The notes beneath the pieces are model-generated. The model worked only from the letters and a program-made list of their open reading frames with translations, was not told the DNA's origin and ran no database searches. A program made the position numbers and the translations under genes. A stretch of DNA of 64,000 bases from Epiperipatus broadwayi (taxonomy: Eukaryota > Onychophora > Udeonychophora > Euonychophora > Peripatidae): the NCBI GenBank assembly GCA_028023455.1, contig JAQFVV010000207.1, positions 1,691,243-1,755,242 of the forward strand. The letters run 5' to 3'. Shown piece after piece: positions 23,790 through 34,683 of the stretch (the stretch's first letter is position 1; the number at the start of each line of letters is the position of its first letter).

Positions 23790-26700
23790 TTATGCCCAGA
23801 TAAACTGGTTAACCACTTTATATTCTATTCCCCACTCTAAGTCTTCCCATATTCTGCCCCATCCCATTTCCACAAGGATAGTCTTTGTCAACTCTATGGC
23901 CTTTATATCTAAATCCCCCTTATCTTTTTGCAAACCCAGCATAAAAACGAATAACTCACTTTCTGTATAGTCACTTTGTTCATACCTATTCTCCCATAAC
24001 TTCATTATCTGTATCCTTTCTGCTTTCAAACATTTAATCAACAGATGCCTAATATTTTCTATACTGTCCTTACACAATTTGCACACTAAATCACCCATAG
24101 TTTTCCATTTTGCATGTATATTCTCTTGTTGCTAAAGATCCCATTCAAGCCTTAAACAATAAACTACTTTCCTTGCTATTATCATAAATTAACTCACATC
24201 CAATATTCTGTTTATTTCTATATATATTTAAATTCTTCTTACCCTCCATACTAGTTCTCCATCTCTCCAACTCCCTATTTTTTATTAATGCTTCTATTCT
24301 TTTATTCCATTCCTTAACACTATAACACTCAACAATCCTCCTAACACAATCATCCCACCTTTTACACAAGTATACAGATATAAATTATTTATCCAAATCT
24401 TTTGCATACTGCATTACCTTTCTCACCCATCTTGTTACCTGCCCTTTACTTATAACCCAATTAAACACTATTTTTGGCTATTCTTTTACTTTCCATAAAC
24501 TGCAACCTACCAAACATTTTCATTTTACTTTTTGCATCTCTCATATAAAAACTTGACCATCCCATTTCTCCTTGAATTGTCTCCTTTGCTGTCCACATCT
24601 CTGCATCTAATGCATGTCTTCCTACTTCCCTTTGTACTTTCTCTAAATAATCTAAAACCCTTTTAGTAACACATAATGCATCATTACCATATGTTAACCC
24701 TGCTACTGCAACTCCCTTCCATACAATTCTAACTACATCATATTTATTATATGAAAATACTGTCAGTTTCTTTGCCAAACCCTTTCATTTCTTTACTTCA
24801 TTTATCAATTTTTTCTCCCATTCTTGCTTCATTTACCAATTTTTTCTCCCATTCATCCAAGCAATTTTCCTGATAACATAAGATAATTCCCAAATACCTA
24901 TATCTATCCACCACACTTAACTTTATATCCCCCAATAAAAATTCTACATCTTCTCTTTCCGCAGTATTAACCATCATTATATTTGATTTTTCTTCACTAA
25001 ATTTAATCCCCATTTCTTAGCCCACTCTTGCACATGTCTTCAACATAATTTCCATATCTTCTTTCTGCACACAAAAAGATATCCACAAAAAAAAGACCTG
25101 ACAAAGTATATACTCCCTTGCCACCTATTAACGGTATCTCTACCCTCTTCCTAGTCTTTCTCCATTTCACTCAAAAACAACAAAAACAAAATAGGTGACA
25201 TAGGGCATCATTGCCTTAATCCCACCCCATTTTTAACTTTAACTGATTTTATATACCCTAATTGGTAAGTATAATAATTATTTTCATATAATTTCTTAAT
25301 AATATTTACTAAAGTGTCATCCATTCCCAAATTGGCTAACCTTACCCATAATATATTTCTATTTACTCTATCATATGTTTTCTCTATATCTATAAAACTC
25401 ATAAAATAATGATCTACCTGAATTCCTACTCATCTCCATAAGTTGTGCAACTACAAACAAACTATCTCCTATATGCCTATATGACCTAAAACCTCCTTGC
25501 ATTTCCCCCACTACATTATTCTCTTCCATCCATTTTACAACTCTTCCAGCTACCATATATAAGAAAACTTTATATAAAACTGATGTTACTGCTATTGGTC
25601 TATAATTATTTAGCTTTCTACAATCCTTACCCTTTCCTTTAAATAATAATCTTATTCTTGTATTACTCCAACTACCCGGAAAAACTCTCTTCTGTGTCAT
25701 CTTATTAAAACATGATAATAACTTTGCTTTTGCTCTATGCCCTAAATTCATTACCATCTCTGATGCCCATCCATCAAAATCTCTCACTCTTCCCTGCCTC
25801 ATTCAGTTCATTTTTTGTGAACCTAATATTCCCATTACTACCTGCTTTCCTGTTTTCTATCACTAATTCTTTCACATCTGACATCTTTTCTATATCTATT
25901 ACATATCTATTTAAGATTCTCTCTACCTCTTCTCTAGAGCTACACTCTATTCCCTCATCATATATTAATACTATCTCTTTTTCCTCTACATGTCTCCTTT
26001 TAATGTAATTTCAAATTTTTTTACTCCCATCTCTTCTACTTTTATTAATATCCTCCAACAATTTACTATTTAACTTCATCCTCTCTCTATAATTATCCAT
26101 TTTAGCCAACTTCTTTTTTTCTAAGTACTTTCCCCATTTAGCACTTGCTTTATTCATAATAGCACACTTATATTCTCTGCATGCTTCTTTCCTCTTATTT
26201 ACACTTTTACTAACTCTCATTTTTTATTCCTTTTATTCCTCTGCATATTCTCAACTCAAACCCTATTTGCCATTTTTTCTATTTCACCTCATCAGTCCTT
26301 ATATTCATCCCCAACAAACTGCTCCATGGTTTCTTCAACTTTTATTTTATACTCTTCCATCCACATCTTTCACTATTGTTTCTACCTTTATTTCTATCCT
26401 CCATCACATTACTAACCATTTCTATTACAATAAAGTTATGATCACTATTACATACTCTCTCTTCATTATAAAATACCTTAATTTTCCATATTTTATTCAT
26501 TCCCTCTTTCTCTACCAATACATAATCTATTGTGTGAAATGTATTATTCCTAGACCATGTGTACTGTCCCTCATACATATTTGATAAATTTCCAATGCTC
26601 AAATTTACTCTTTGACAAAATTCCTTCAAAAACTGACCATTCTTATTATCTACATCATCAATTTCTTCAATATGTCCATTCATATCCCCTATAACCATTA

Positions 26701-27233
26701 TTCTCTTCCCCTTTTCTTTAAACCTCTGTATATCCTTAACTAGGCATTCATATATACTACTGTTCCACTCCATTACAGTTTGACTATCTCCATTGACTAT
26801 ATACACTACAGCCACCATCCATTCTTGTCTACACAACCTTATTTCAAACCACAAATGCTCTTGACATTTAACAATATTTAAATATTTTTTCAATATAACA
26901 CCTATACCACCACCCCTTTTCTTTTCTGTTTATACCCTGATATACCACCTCTTTCAAAATAGGTTCTTCTTCTTCTCTTAGATGAGTTTCCACTACTGCT
27001 AATACCTCAAACTCTTCATTTTCAATTGCTTTATTTAATTCCAACCACTTTTCTGGTCTTCTACCACCTTGCACTTTCAAAAACCCAATTTTAACAATTT
27101 CTTCTTTCCTAACTACCCTTTTATAAATTCTTTTAATTCTTTCTTCTCCATTACATTTATAACAGACTTTCTTACCATTAATCTTACAGAACCATTCCCT
27201 CTCCACATCTACACTTATATCTAAATCAACCAT
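23790..27233 (-). pseudogene. LINE ORF2: endonuclease-reverse transcriptase
   Basis: ORF2 would nick target DNA and reverse-transcribe the element RNA at the nick. An APE-type endonuclease is readable from about 27233 to 26340: GGRRPEKWLELN, VVETHLREE, then VIGDMNGH (about 26690) and the terminal SDHNF motif (about 26440). The RT follows at about 25800-24800: DGWASEMV, RIRLLFKGKGKDCRKLNNYRPI, FIDIEKTYDRVNR, GLRQ-stop-CPMSP, and LFFVDIFLCAE, in which one Asp of the expected FVDD catalytic pair is missing. The C-terminal portion (24100-23790) has CKLC and HLLIKC, a Cys/His block. At least eight frame breaks or stops separate these pieces, so it is inactive. Confidence 0.85.
24790..24856. repeat. 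31-bp tandem duplication in LINE ORF2
   Basis: CATTTATCAATTTTTTCTCCC and CATTTACCAATTTTTTCTCCC follow each other about 31 bp apart. The small duplication sits inside the decaying RT region and is not a multiple of three, so it contributes to the frame disruption. Confidence 0.65.
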
Positions 27234-27339
27234 TTTTTGCTTATTTCTTATATCCCATCAATTCTTTTTCTTTTTGACAATATTACAATTTAAAAGCCCA
27301 ACCCCCTTTAAAAGTTTCCCAAATTATATTTTTTAAATA

Positions 27340-28260
27340 TCAGACTCCCTAAAACTTCACTTCCTTGTTTTCCCAAGTGCAACCCATCTTTACTATATAA
27401 CTCCCTCCCTCCAATAAACCAATCCCATACATCCACAAACACAACATCATTTCTCTCACACATTTTTTCACTCTCTCATTTATAGAGCATGACCCATCTA
27501 ACAAATGCCTCATCAAATCTTGGTAATACTCCAACTACCCCTACTCTTTCTTTAATCTCCCTCAAATTCCTAATCAATTCTACATACTCATCCATTACTC
27601 TCTCTCTCTCTCTGATGGCTCTAACAAGTTGTTTGTCCCTACCATAACATATACATCTTTACTACCTTGCTTTCTTACTTTATCTGTCACATCCCTAATT
27701 TTTGCTCCAGGTAAACATACTTTAACATACTTGCTTCTATTTTCCCTTGCAATTATATCCCCACATTCTTTTATTAGTCAATCTCCTATCAATACTGTCT
27801 CATAGTCTACTTTCTCTACTCCATATGTAATCTTTTCTACCATCTTCTGGACCTCCTTATCCATTTCTTTCTTATCATTTATACTCAATAATTCTTTATC
27901 TCATCACACTTCGTCTCTAACAATTTTAATTTTACTTCTACATTCTTCACTTCTTCCTCTATCTTACTTATTCTCTGTCTAACCATCTCCATTGCATTAC
28001 TATTCTCTCCACCCATATTTTCTGGCACTCCACTAAAACTATACTCTGTCCTATCTTCCTTAACTACATTTTGCTTTCTCTCCTCTGACTTTCTCTCTAG
28101 ACTACCTATACTTAGAAACCACTTTCTTACCTTTTTAATCACACTTACACACTGAATACATAACCAGAAACCTGTTACATCCTTCCTATTCTTATTCAAA
28201 CATTTCAAATGATACACCTCAGCACACACTGTACACTCTCCAAGTGCTCACCTAATTTCT
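27340..28260 (-). pseudogene. LINE ORF1: PHD-like, coiled coil, SGNH-hydrolase-like
   Basis: Reading down from 28260, CTVC...YHLKC...WLCIQC forms the last Cys/His pairs of a PHD-like zinc finger; an in-frame TGA falls where its preceding ligand would be. A Lys/Glu-rich coiled coil follows (about 28000-27885). Then comes an SGNH/GDSL-hydrolase-like domain with VLIGD-stop-LIKE (27760-27795), VMVGTNN (27620-27645) and KDGLHLGKQGS (about 27365-27390). These match block I (GDS), block III (GTNN) and block V (DGxHL) of the esterase fold. The nucleophile Ser codon has become TGA (plus-strand tca at 27778-27780). Frameshifts occur near 27600 and 27500. CR1-group ORF1 proteins are known to carry PHD and esterase domains. 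Dead copy. Confidence 0.7.
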
Positions 28261-28340
28261 TTCTGCCAATCATATATACATTGTGCCATACAAATGCAAT
28301 CCATATTCTTATTTTTCAAATCACCTATTCTATATTTGAC

Positions 28341-28802
28341 TTTATAATACCTCTCCTATTCTTCAAGCAACCTTATACAGAATATAAAAATAAAAAAAAC
28401 TACTTTTTCCCAAACCTGATCAAACTATAACATGTTTTCTAACATTAGGCCTCCCAAGCATTGCATTTTTTTTTCCAAAATAAATGTCTATTTTAAAATT
28501 TAAAAAAACCTTCAGTAACAAACTTAACTAAAACAAATTAAATTTACATACAACTTTTTTATAAATACCTCTTTATAATACCTCTCCTATTCTTCAAACA
28601 CCTTTATACAAAAAATAAAAACCTTTTTGACTTTTTCCCAAATCTGATCAACTATACCCATGTGTTTTCTAACGTTAGACCCCCCAAACACTGCCTTTTT
28701 TCTCAAAATAAATGTCTATTTAAAAATTTAAAAAAACCTTCAGTAACAAACTTAACTAAAATGAATTAAACTTACATACAACTTTTTTATAAATATCCTT
28801 AC
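28341..28802 (-). repeat. Two tandem 231-bp units in the LINE 5' region
   Basis: TTTATAATACCTCTCCTATTC starts at 28341 and again at 28572, and the sequences then run parallel through CTTCAGTAACAAACTTAACTA (about 28510 and 28740) with a modest number of differences. They lie just upstream of ORF1 in element orientation. The arrangement resembles promoter monomers of mammalian L1 elements, but promoter function here is inference. Confidence 0.8.
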
Positions 28803-29069
28803 GCTAACACACATTCAACAAGACCAACTTTTTTTAAAAAAACTTCTATACTTAAAATGGCGAACGAAAACCTTTCAAACAGTTAAACACAAAAATTTTC
28901 AATCTTTCAAATAACTCACTCTCTCAATCACAATTTACACTTTCATACACAATAATTACACAATAATTAGTGTGCTGCTCTCAAAAAATCAATTTCACAC
29001 ATAACTAACAACAAACTAAAAAAAAATTTAAAAATATCAAAATTTAACTTAGCTCTTTGTCTTATTCAT

Positions 29070-29540
29070 GCCAAACTCTCCATACACTAATGCCACCTGG
29101 TGAAAGCCACAGTAATCAATGGATGCAAGAAGATTTGTGTGCAAAATCCCTATTCAATGCCCACTCATTCATTACTCCCAGACTAGGGTGGTTATTAAAT
29201 GACAAAAAATACCCAAAATATATAAGTACTGAACTGGGTTTAAATCTGCATGTCTATAGAAGTGAATTAGTTTGGATTGAAAATATTATTGTGTGTTTAG
29301 TTTGAGTTCATAGTTTCATAATTAAGTAAAAATATAAAAGGTGGCTACTGGAGCGGTACACTAAATCCGAAGATTTAGATGCATTATTCTCTGATCCAAT
29401 GCCTCTCACTGCCATAAGTGAGAAACTAGTCTGGGGATATTGGACGAATAGGCATAAGATGAAAATTTTGATACACTAATCTTTTCTCATCCTTTGACTA
29501 TTATGACTTATATGATGAGACAATATTGTATGAAGAAAGT
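29070..29540. repeat. Foldback element, family F, diverged copy
   Basis: Left arm 29070-29186 (AAACTCTCCATACACTAATG...CCCAGACTAG) matches the 415-558 arm. The right arm (29431-29540, CTAGTCTGGGGATATTGGAC...) is its inverse with more divergence. The spacer is about 245 bp, longer than in copy 1, so material has been inserted or the spacer differs. The open frame at 29057-29305 is not supported as a gene. Confidence 0.65.
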
Positions 29541-29760
29541 CTCTACTATTTTTATTTTACTAAAATTAGGACATTTATTTTTCTAAATAATTTTGAATAA
29601 TTAGGTTAATTAGTTACATGATGGTTATCTAAAAAACAAAATTCCAAATTTGATTAAAACCAGGAAAAATGTTCAAGTTTTATTTAGCCTAAATTCAAAG
29701 TCAGGTCATATACATGGTGGAGGAGTCGAGTAACATTAGCCCCATAACACTTTTTAAATA
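29541..29760. other. Unassigned AT-rich DNA
   Basis: Nothing recognisable apart from possible worn LINE sequence toward the right end. Confidence 0.4.
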
Positions 29761-30600
29761 ATATGTAGAGGATGATAAAATTATTTCCAGAGATGAAGTG
29801 GAAATAACTAGTCCTTTAGAATTTTTTTTTGACAGAAAATGGATTGGCTAGAGTTAAAAAGTGAACATGTACAAACATTTAACAGTATAGAAGATAAAGT
29901 ATATGCAATGGTTTAAGTCTTTTTTAAGTCAAAGAACAAAATAATTTTATAACAAGCATTTCAGTAAATGGACAAATTGATGGCAGTGTGAATACAGTCT
30001 TAAATGATCTGATCCAGTAATTTTTAGGAAAATTAGTATAAAAAAGGATCTATGAAAAAACTGAATATATTAAAACGAAAATAAAATCAGTTGTCTAATA
30101 AAAATGGAAAATGCTAAGATAGTAAAAGGAAATGATGTTAGAGATTGTGAGCAGGAACTAAAAAAAGTTCTGAGAGAAAAATAAGACGTTGATAGAGAAA
30201 ATAGCATGATAGTGATGACCAGGTGTTCATTTAACAATCACATGAAGAGGATTTATAAATAAATCTTCATATTATAAGAATTAGGATTTTTTAGCACATT
30301 TTAGAACTATTATAGATTCAGATCACAATTTAGTAGAGATAAAATTTAGATTAAATTTTAAAAAAATATTAAAACTGAATTATAAAAGGAAAAGACAAAT
30401 TGTAAATTAAAAAGAAATATTGAAGTAAACAAATCTTGGTTAAAAAAAGTATAAAGCCTAGTAATAAATTCAATTAAAAATTATTCAAAAAATTTTTTTA
30501 AAATGGGCATATAATATAGTAAAAAGTAAGATGACAAATAAAATGGTAAAGAGAACAAGAAGGGATTTTATGAAATCATAAAAAATAAAAATATGTATAT
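29761..30600 (+). pseudogene. LINE endonuclease relic
   Basis: On the plus strand, around 30315-30350, the translation IDSDHNLVEIKF matches the terminal SDHxxV motif of LINE APE endonucleases. It is followed by a Lys-rich stretch (NYKRKRQIVN). Weak upstream pieces such as GNDVRDCEQELKKVLRE (about 30130-30175) would fit the middle of such a domain, and DRENSMIVMT lies where GDFN is expected. Heavily mutated. The parent clade is not resolved, since the motif differs from both the CR1-like and RTE copies in this window. Confidence 0.4.
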
Positions 30601-30960
30601 ACAACAATAATTACAAAAAATATAAATTCATAATTATATAGAAAAACCTGTTTCAGCATATAATTTTATGTCCATTTCAAACATTATCTTTTTTAACCAT
30701 TAATATTTCATTGCATACAAAAACAGTATCCATTATTTTATAATAAAAAGAAAATTATGAGCAATAATATATTAATAAAATATAATTAAAAAAAAGAATA
30801 AAAATAACATCATCGTAGAGCAATCCAAGTTGTTAGAAATTCAATAAAAGTTGAAAAAAATAGTATATTACATAAGATATATACATTATGAATAAAAATA
30901 CAGATCATACAACTTTATATATATATATATGATTTTCCATTCATTTATTGAAATCATATA

Positions 30961-31060
30961 TATATCATTATTATCATTTACAATCATTTTTAACTCACTG
31001 CTGGATGAAGATCTGACCAAGTTCAATCCATCTTCATGTATGCCTATAATAAATCACAAT
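30961..31060 (-). pseudogene. RTE LINE 3' terminal relic
   Basis: TCATTATTATCATTTACAA... followed by CTGCTGGATGAAGATCTGACC and AAGTTCAATCCATCTTC matches the 3' tail and last codons of the RTE copies (compare 21958-22020), with more changes. Only about 100 bp remain. Confidence 0.6.
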
Positions 31061-31302
31061 ATGTCACATTTAGTCTTATATATAGTTGTTTTATATTTGA
31101 TATCATCTTTTTTATAATTTCATATTAATTTTTTCAGTCTTTTACTATTTGACCATAGAATATTAATATCTTTATCAATATAACTTGTTGTTTTAGTCAA
31201 CATATAACTTTCAGAATTAAAAAAAAAGAATAATTATTCAAGAAATGTATATTAATCTAAATATGCGGATAAGATTTTAATAATTAGTAACAAAAGAGCT
31301 AT

Positions 31303-31438
31303 GAATAATATTTATAATAATTTTAAGCAATATATATATCATCAACCATTATCAATCCACAGCAGCTATTGAATAATATTTATAATAATTTTAAGCAATA
31401 TATATATCATCAACCATTATCAATCCACAGCAGGATGA
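31303..31438. repeat. 68-bp tandem duplication at RTE 3' junction
   Basis: GAATAATATTTATAATAATT starts at 31303 and again at 31371. Each copy runs through ATATATATCATCAACC and CCACAGCAG, so flanking DNA plus the last 30 or so bases of the RTE 3' end are duplicated together. The junction is otherwise clean. Confidence 0.85.
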
Positions 31439-34400
31439 AGGTCTCTCCAAGTTCAATCCATCTTTTCCTATCTTTAGCTTCTCTTCTCCACATAACCTCT
31501 GCACACTTTCTTATTTCATCCACCCATCTCACATGTGGTCTCTTTCTGGGTCTTTTACAACCTCTTGGAATCCAATTTAAAATTTTAATTGAACATCTGT
31601 TATCATCTCTTCTAACAATATGTCCAGCCCAACTCCACTTCAGTCTTTTAATTTTTCAATGAGGTCAGTAACACTTGTTTGTTCTCTTATCCATACATTG
31701 CATTTTCGATCCCTTCTTGCTATTCCCAACATGCATCTCTCCATACTTCTTTGAGTGATCTGAAGTCTCTATATTGCTCTTCTATTAAGTGTCCAAGTCT
31801 CAGATCCATAAGTAAAAAGAGGCAAAACACATTTATTAAAAACTTTCCTTTTCAAACACATAGGCATATTTCCTTTTAGTATCAAGTTATTTCTATCAAA
31901 AGCACTCCAACCAGGTTTAATTCTATGATTAATTTCAACCATTATATTTCCATATGTATTAATCATCTGATCAAGGTATTTGTAACTGTTAACTTCTTCT
32001 AACCCATCATAATCAATCTTTATTTTCATATTTTGAGAAAATCTATTAAACATTACTTTAGTCTTTTTAACATTTATCTTTAGTCCTACTTTCCTACTTT
32101 CATCTGATAACTCCTACAACATTTCCTGTAGCTCTGAAGCATTATTTGCAAAAACAACTACATCATCTATAAAATCTAAATGACTTAAATAATCTCCATT
32201 TACTTTCACTCCTTTAGCTTCCCATTTTAACCCACAAAATACTTCTTGCAGCACTGCTGTAAAAAGTTTTGGAGATATGGAGTCACCCTCTCTTACACTC
32301 TTTTCAATGTTGATTTTCTTACTGTCATTATGTAATCTAATTGTTGCTGTTGCATTTTTATAAATATTCTTCAAAATATGACAATATCCTGGATCTACAC
32401 CTTGATTATCCAATGCTTTAATCATGGAAGAAATGTTTATAGAATCAAATACCTTTTTATAGTCTACAAATCCTAGGCATAATGGCAACTCATATTCATT
32501 TGTCCTTTCTATAATTTCTCTCAATACCTGGATATGATCTACTGTACTAAAACCACTTTTAAATCCAGCTTGTTCTCTTGGTTGGAGGAAATCAGTGTTT
32601 TCTGTAGACAAGTTGTAATTATCTTAGTAAAAATTTTGTATAAAACTGATAAAAGACTGATAGGTCTGTAATTTCTAGTATCTTCTTTATCACCTTTTTT
32701 AAATATTAATATTATTACTGCATTCTTCCAATCATCCGGTACATCTTTATTATTTAGACATTTGGTATATAACTTTTCTAAAAAAAATTCTATTTCTTCA
32801 CCTGCTTCTTTTAATATATCAATTACTATTCCATCATTACCTGGAGCCTTCCCTTTCTTCATATATTTATTTGCATGTCTCACTTCCTCATTCAAACTTC
32901 TGGGCAATTCGAAAGATATACTATGTATAGGAGGCACTTGTTCTTTATTACTATATAATTCTTGATAGAAGTTTTCTACACATTTTATGATGTCATCTCT
33001 TTTTTTATTAATAATGCCATCTTTTTTTCTTATTGCGGATATAAATTTTCTACCAATACCAAAATGTTGTTTTACACTCTTTAGACTTTTATTCTCTTCT
33101 ACAGATTTCCTTGCTAGTTCACAATTATACTTTCTTATATCATTTTCAACTCTTTTCTACACCATTTTACAAAATTTGAGATATTCAATCCTTTTTAATG
33201 CATCATTGTTGTATATCCTCATATTCCTTCTTTTCTTCATAAATTCTCTAGTCTCAGTAGAAAGTTTATTGGTCAATTGCTGCTTTTTTCTACCAGCTAT
33301 TTTTGTTGCTGTTTTTAAAAGTGTATCACTTATTTTCCTGTTAATGTCATTGAAATCTGAATCATGTTCAAAATCTACTAATACTTGAAACCGATTTGTA
33401 AGTTCTAATTTAAATTCATTAGAATGTTTCTGAAGATTAGAAATATCAACTGTAAATATTGTTTTTCTTAATAATTTTTGTCTCTCTAGTTTTGCATCAA
33501 CATGTATCTTACATCTTACTAATTGATGATCACTTCCTATGTTAAATTTATTAAGAACATTACAAGCTTGAAATATGTATTTTCAGTTAGTCAAAATATA
33601 ATTCAATTCTGCCATACCTTCATTTGGATGCTTCCATGTCCATTTCCTTTTAACATTTTTCTCAAAAAAAGAATTCATAATATAAAGTTTTTCTTTTTTT
33701 GAAAACTCAACAAGTCTATGCTCTCTCTCATTTCTATTACCATAACCAAAATTACCTACTGCATTTTCATCTTTCATTTTTTTACCCATTGTAGCATTAA
33801 AGTCTCACATAACAATTTTAAAATGTTGTTTACTCTGATCAAAAGCCTTTTGTACATCCATATAAAAATCTTCTATAACTTCATCACTATGAGAACTTGT
33901 TGGGGTGTAAACTTGAATTATCTGCATTTGGTATCTGCTATTAAGTTGTAAAACTAATCATGCCACTCTGTCTGATACACCATCAATCTCCACAATGTTA
34001 TTCTTCAATTTTTTATTTATAATGAATCCTTTGCCACTTGTATTTCCAATATTTGTGCCTTTATAGTAGAATATATGTCCACTTTTTAAATCAATTTGTT
34101 TCTTCCCTTTTTCTTCTAATTTCACAAAGTCCAATAATGTCCCATTTAAAATAAGACAATTCTTCTTCTAACTCTTGTAATCTTTCTTCACTTGAAAGTG
34201 ATCTGCAGTTGTAAGTACCTAAATAAAAAGTCGTCATCAAATGGCAGACTGAGTCCACAATCAGGGGATTCTTAGCACCCTCCGCCTTCAGACACCAACT
34301 GCTGCCTTGGTTGGTGACTTTACAGCCTCCTGGGAATAAGGATCATGATTTATTTTTGTCTGTCATGATTGTATATATTGAAAAAATATTCTTAAACTCG

Positions 34401-34594
34401 GAGGTAAAAAGCCAATAAACTCAACACACCTGCTAATGCATGTTGGTGAGCAGCCCATCCATGTTCGTATACTATATGAATAATCACATAGTAATAACAG
34501 CTGCAACAACAAGAACGTAAGGAATGGACATTAGGAATTTGTCCTGCTCGGTTCCTTTAAGGTCTACGAGAGAAATCAAAGGGTCTCTTTTCAG

Positions 34595-34595
<1 letters not shown>
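31335..34595 (-). mobile_element. RTE-type LINE, near full length, copy C
   Basis: This is a non-LTR retrotransposon of about 3.2 kb on the minus strand, with a 5' leader (about 34595-34220), one polyprotein (endonuclease plus RT, broken), and a short 3' tail ending at 31335 in a TGAT-type sequence. The 5' end abuts an 84-bp (TA)n tract. It is the reference copy for the decayed fragments at 6690-8090, 20965-21335, 21955-22260 and 30961-31060. The leader contains AGGAGGCTGTAAAGTCACC, a conserved-looking stretch just before the coding region. Confidence 0.85.
31409..34215 (-). pseudogene. RTE endonuclease-reverse transcriptase (broken)
   Basis: The polyprotein is readable in element order. The endonuclease starts near 34215 (GTYNCRSLSSEERL), then DIIGLCEIRRKG, VM-stop-DFNATMG (about 33795, the stop replacing Gly of GDFN), TWKHPN (33630) and GSDHQLVRCKI (about 33530-33500). 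A linker follows, then [17 protein letters not shown] (about 32850), [14 protein letters not shown] (32680-32640), FVDYKKVFDSI (about 32450), REGDSISPKLF (32290) and LDFIDDVVVFANN (about 32180) with an intact FIDD catalytic motif. Next is YGSETWTLNRR near 31790. The C-terminal ...DNGF block ends at TGA (31409-31411). TGA stops at three endonuclease sites and several frameshifts make it inactive as it stands. It would nick DNA and prime reverse transcription of its own RNA. Confidence 0.85.

Positions 34596-34679
<84 letters not shown>
34596..34679. repeat. (TA)n microsatellite, 84 bp
   Basis: An uninterrupted TA run at the 5' boundary of RTE copy C. It is the longest simple repeat in the window. 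Confidence 0.95.

Positions 34680-34683
<4 letters not shown>

Larger units (their letters stand above)
23751..29050 (-). mobile_element. Degenerate CR1-like LINE
   Basis: This is a nearly full-length non-LTR retrotransposon on the minus strand, about 5.3 kb. In element order it has a 5' region with two 231-bp tandem units (28341-28802), ORF1 (PHD-like, coiled coil, SGNH-hydrolase-like) and ORF2 (APE endonuclease, reverse transcriptase, C-terminal Cys/His block), ending near 23760. The PHD/esterase ORF1 is known from the CR1 group. Base composition is distinctive: the plus strand is pyrimidine-rich over the whole length, so boundaries are visible as a composition change. Both ORFs carry stops and frameshifts. 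Exact ends are uncertain by about 100 bp. Confidence 0.8.

Noticed and set aside
25712-26584. Plus-strand frames of about 100 codons inside the LINE
   Set aside because: They are antisense shadows of the ORF2 pseudogene, with low-complexity Ser/Leu/Phe-rich translations.
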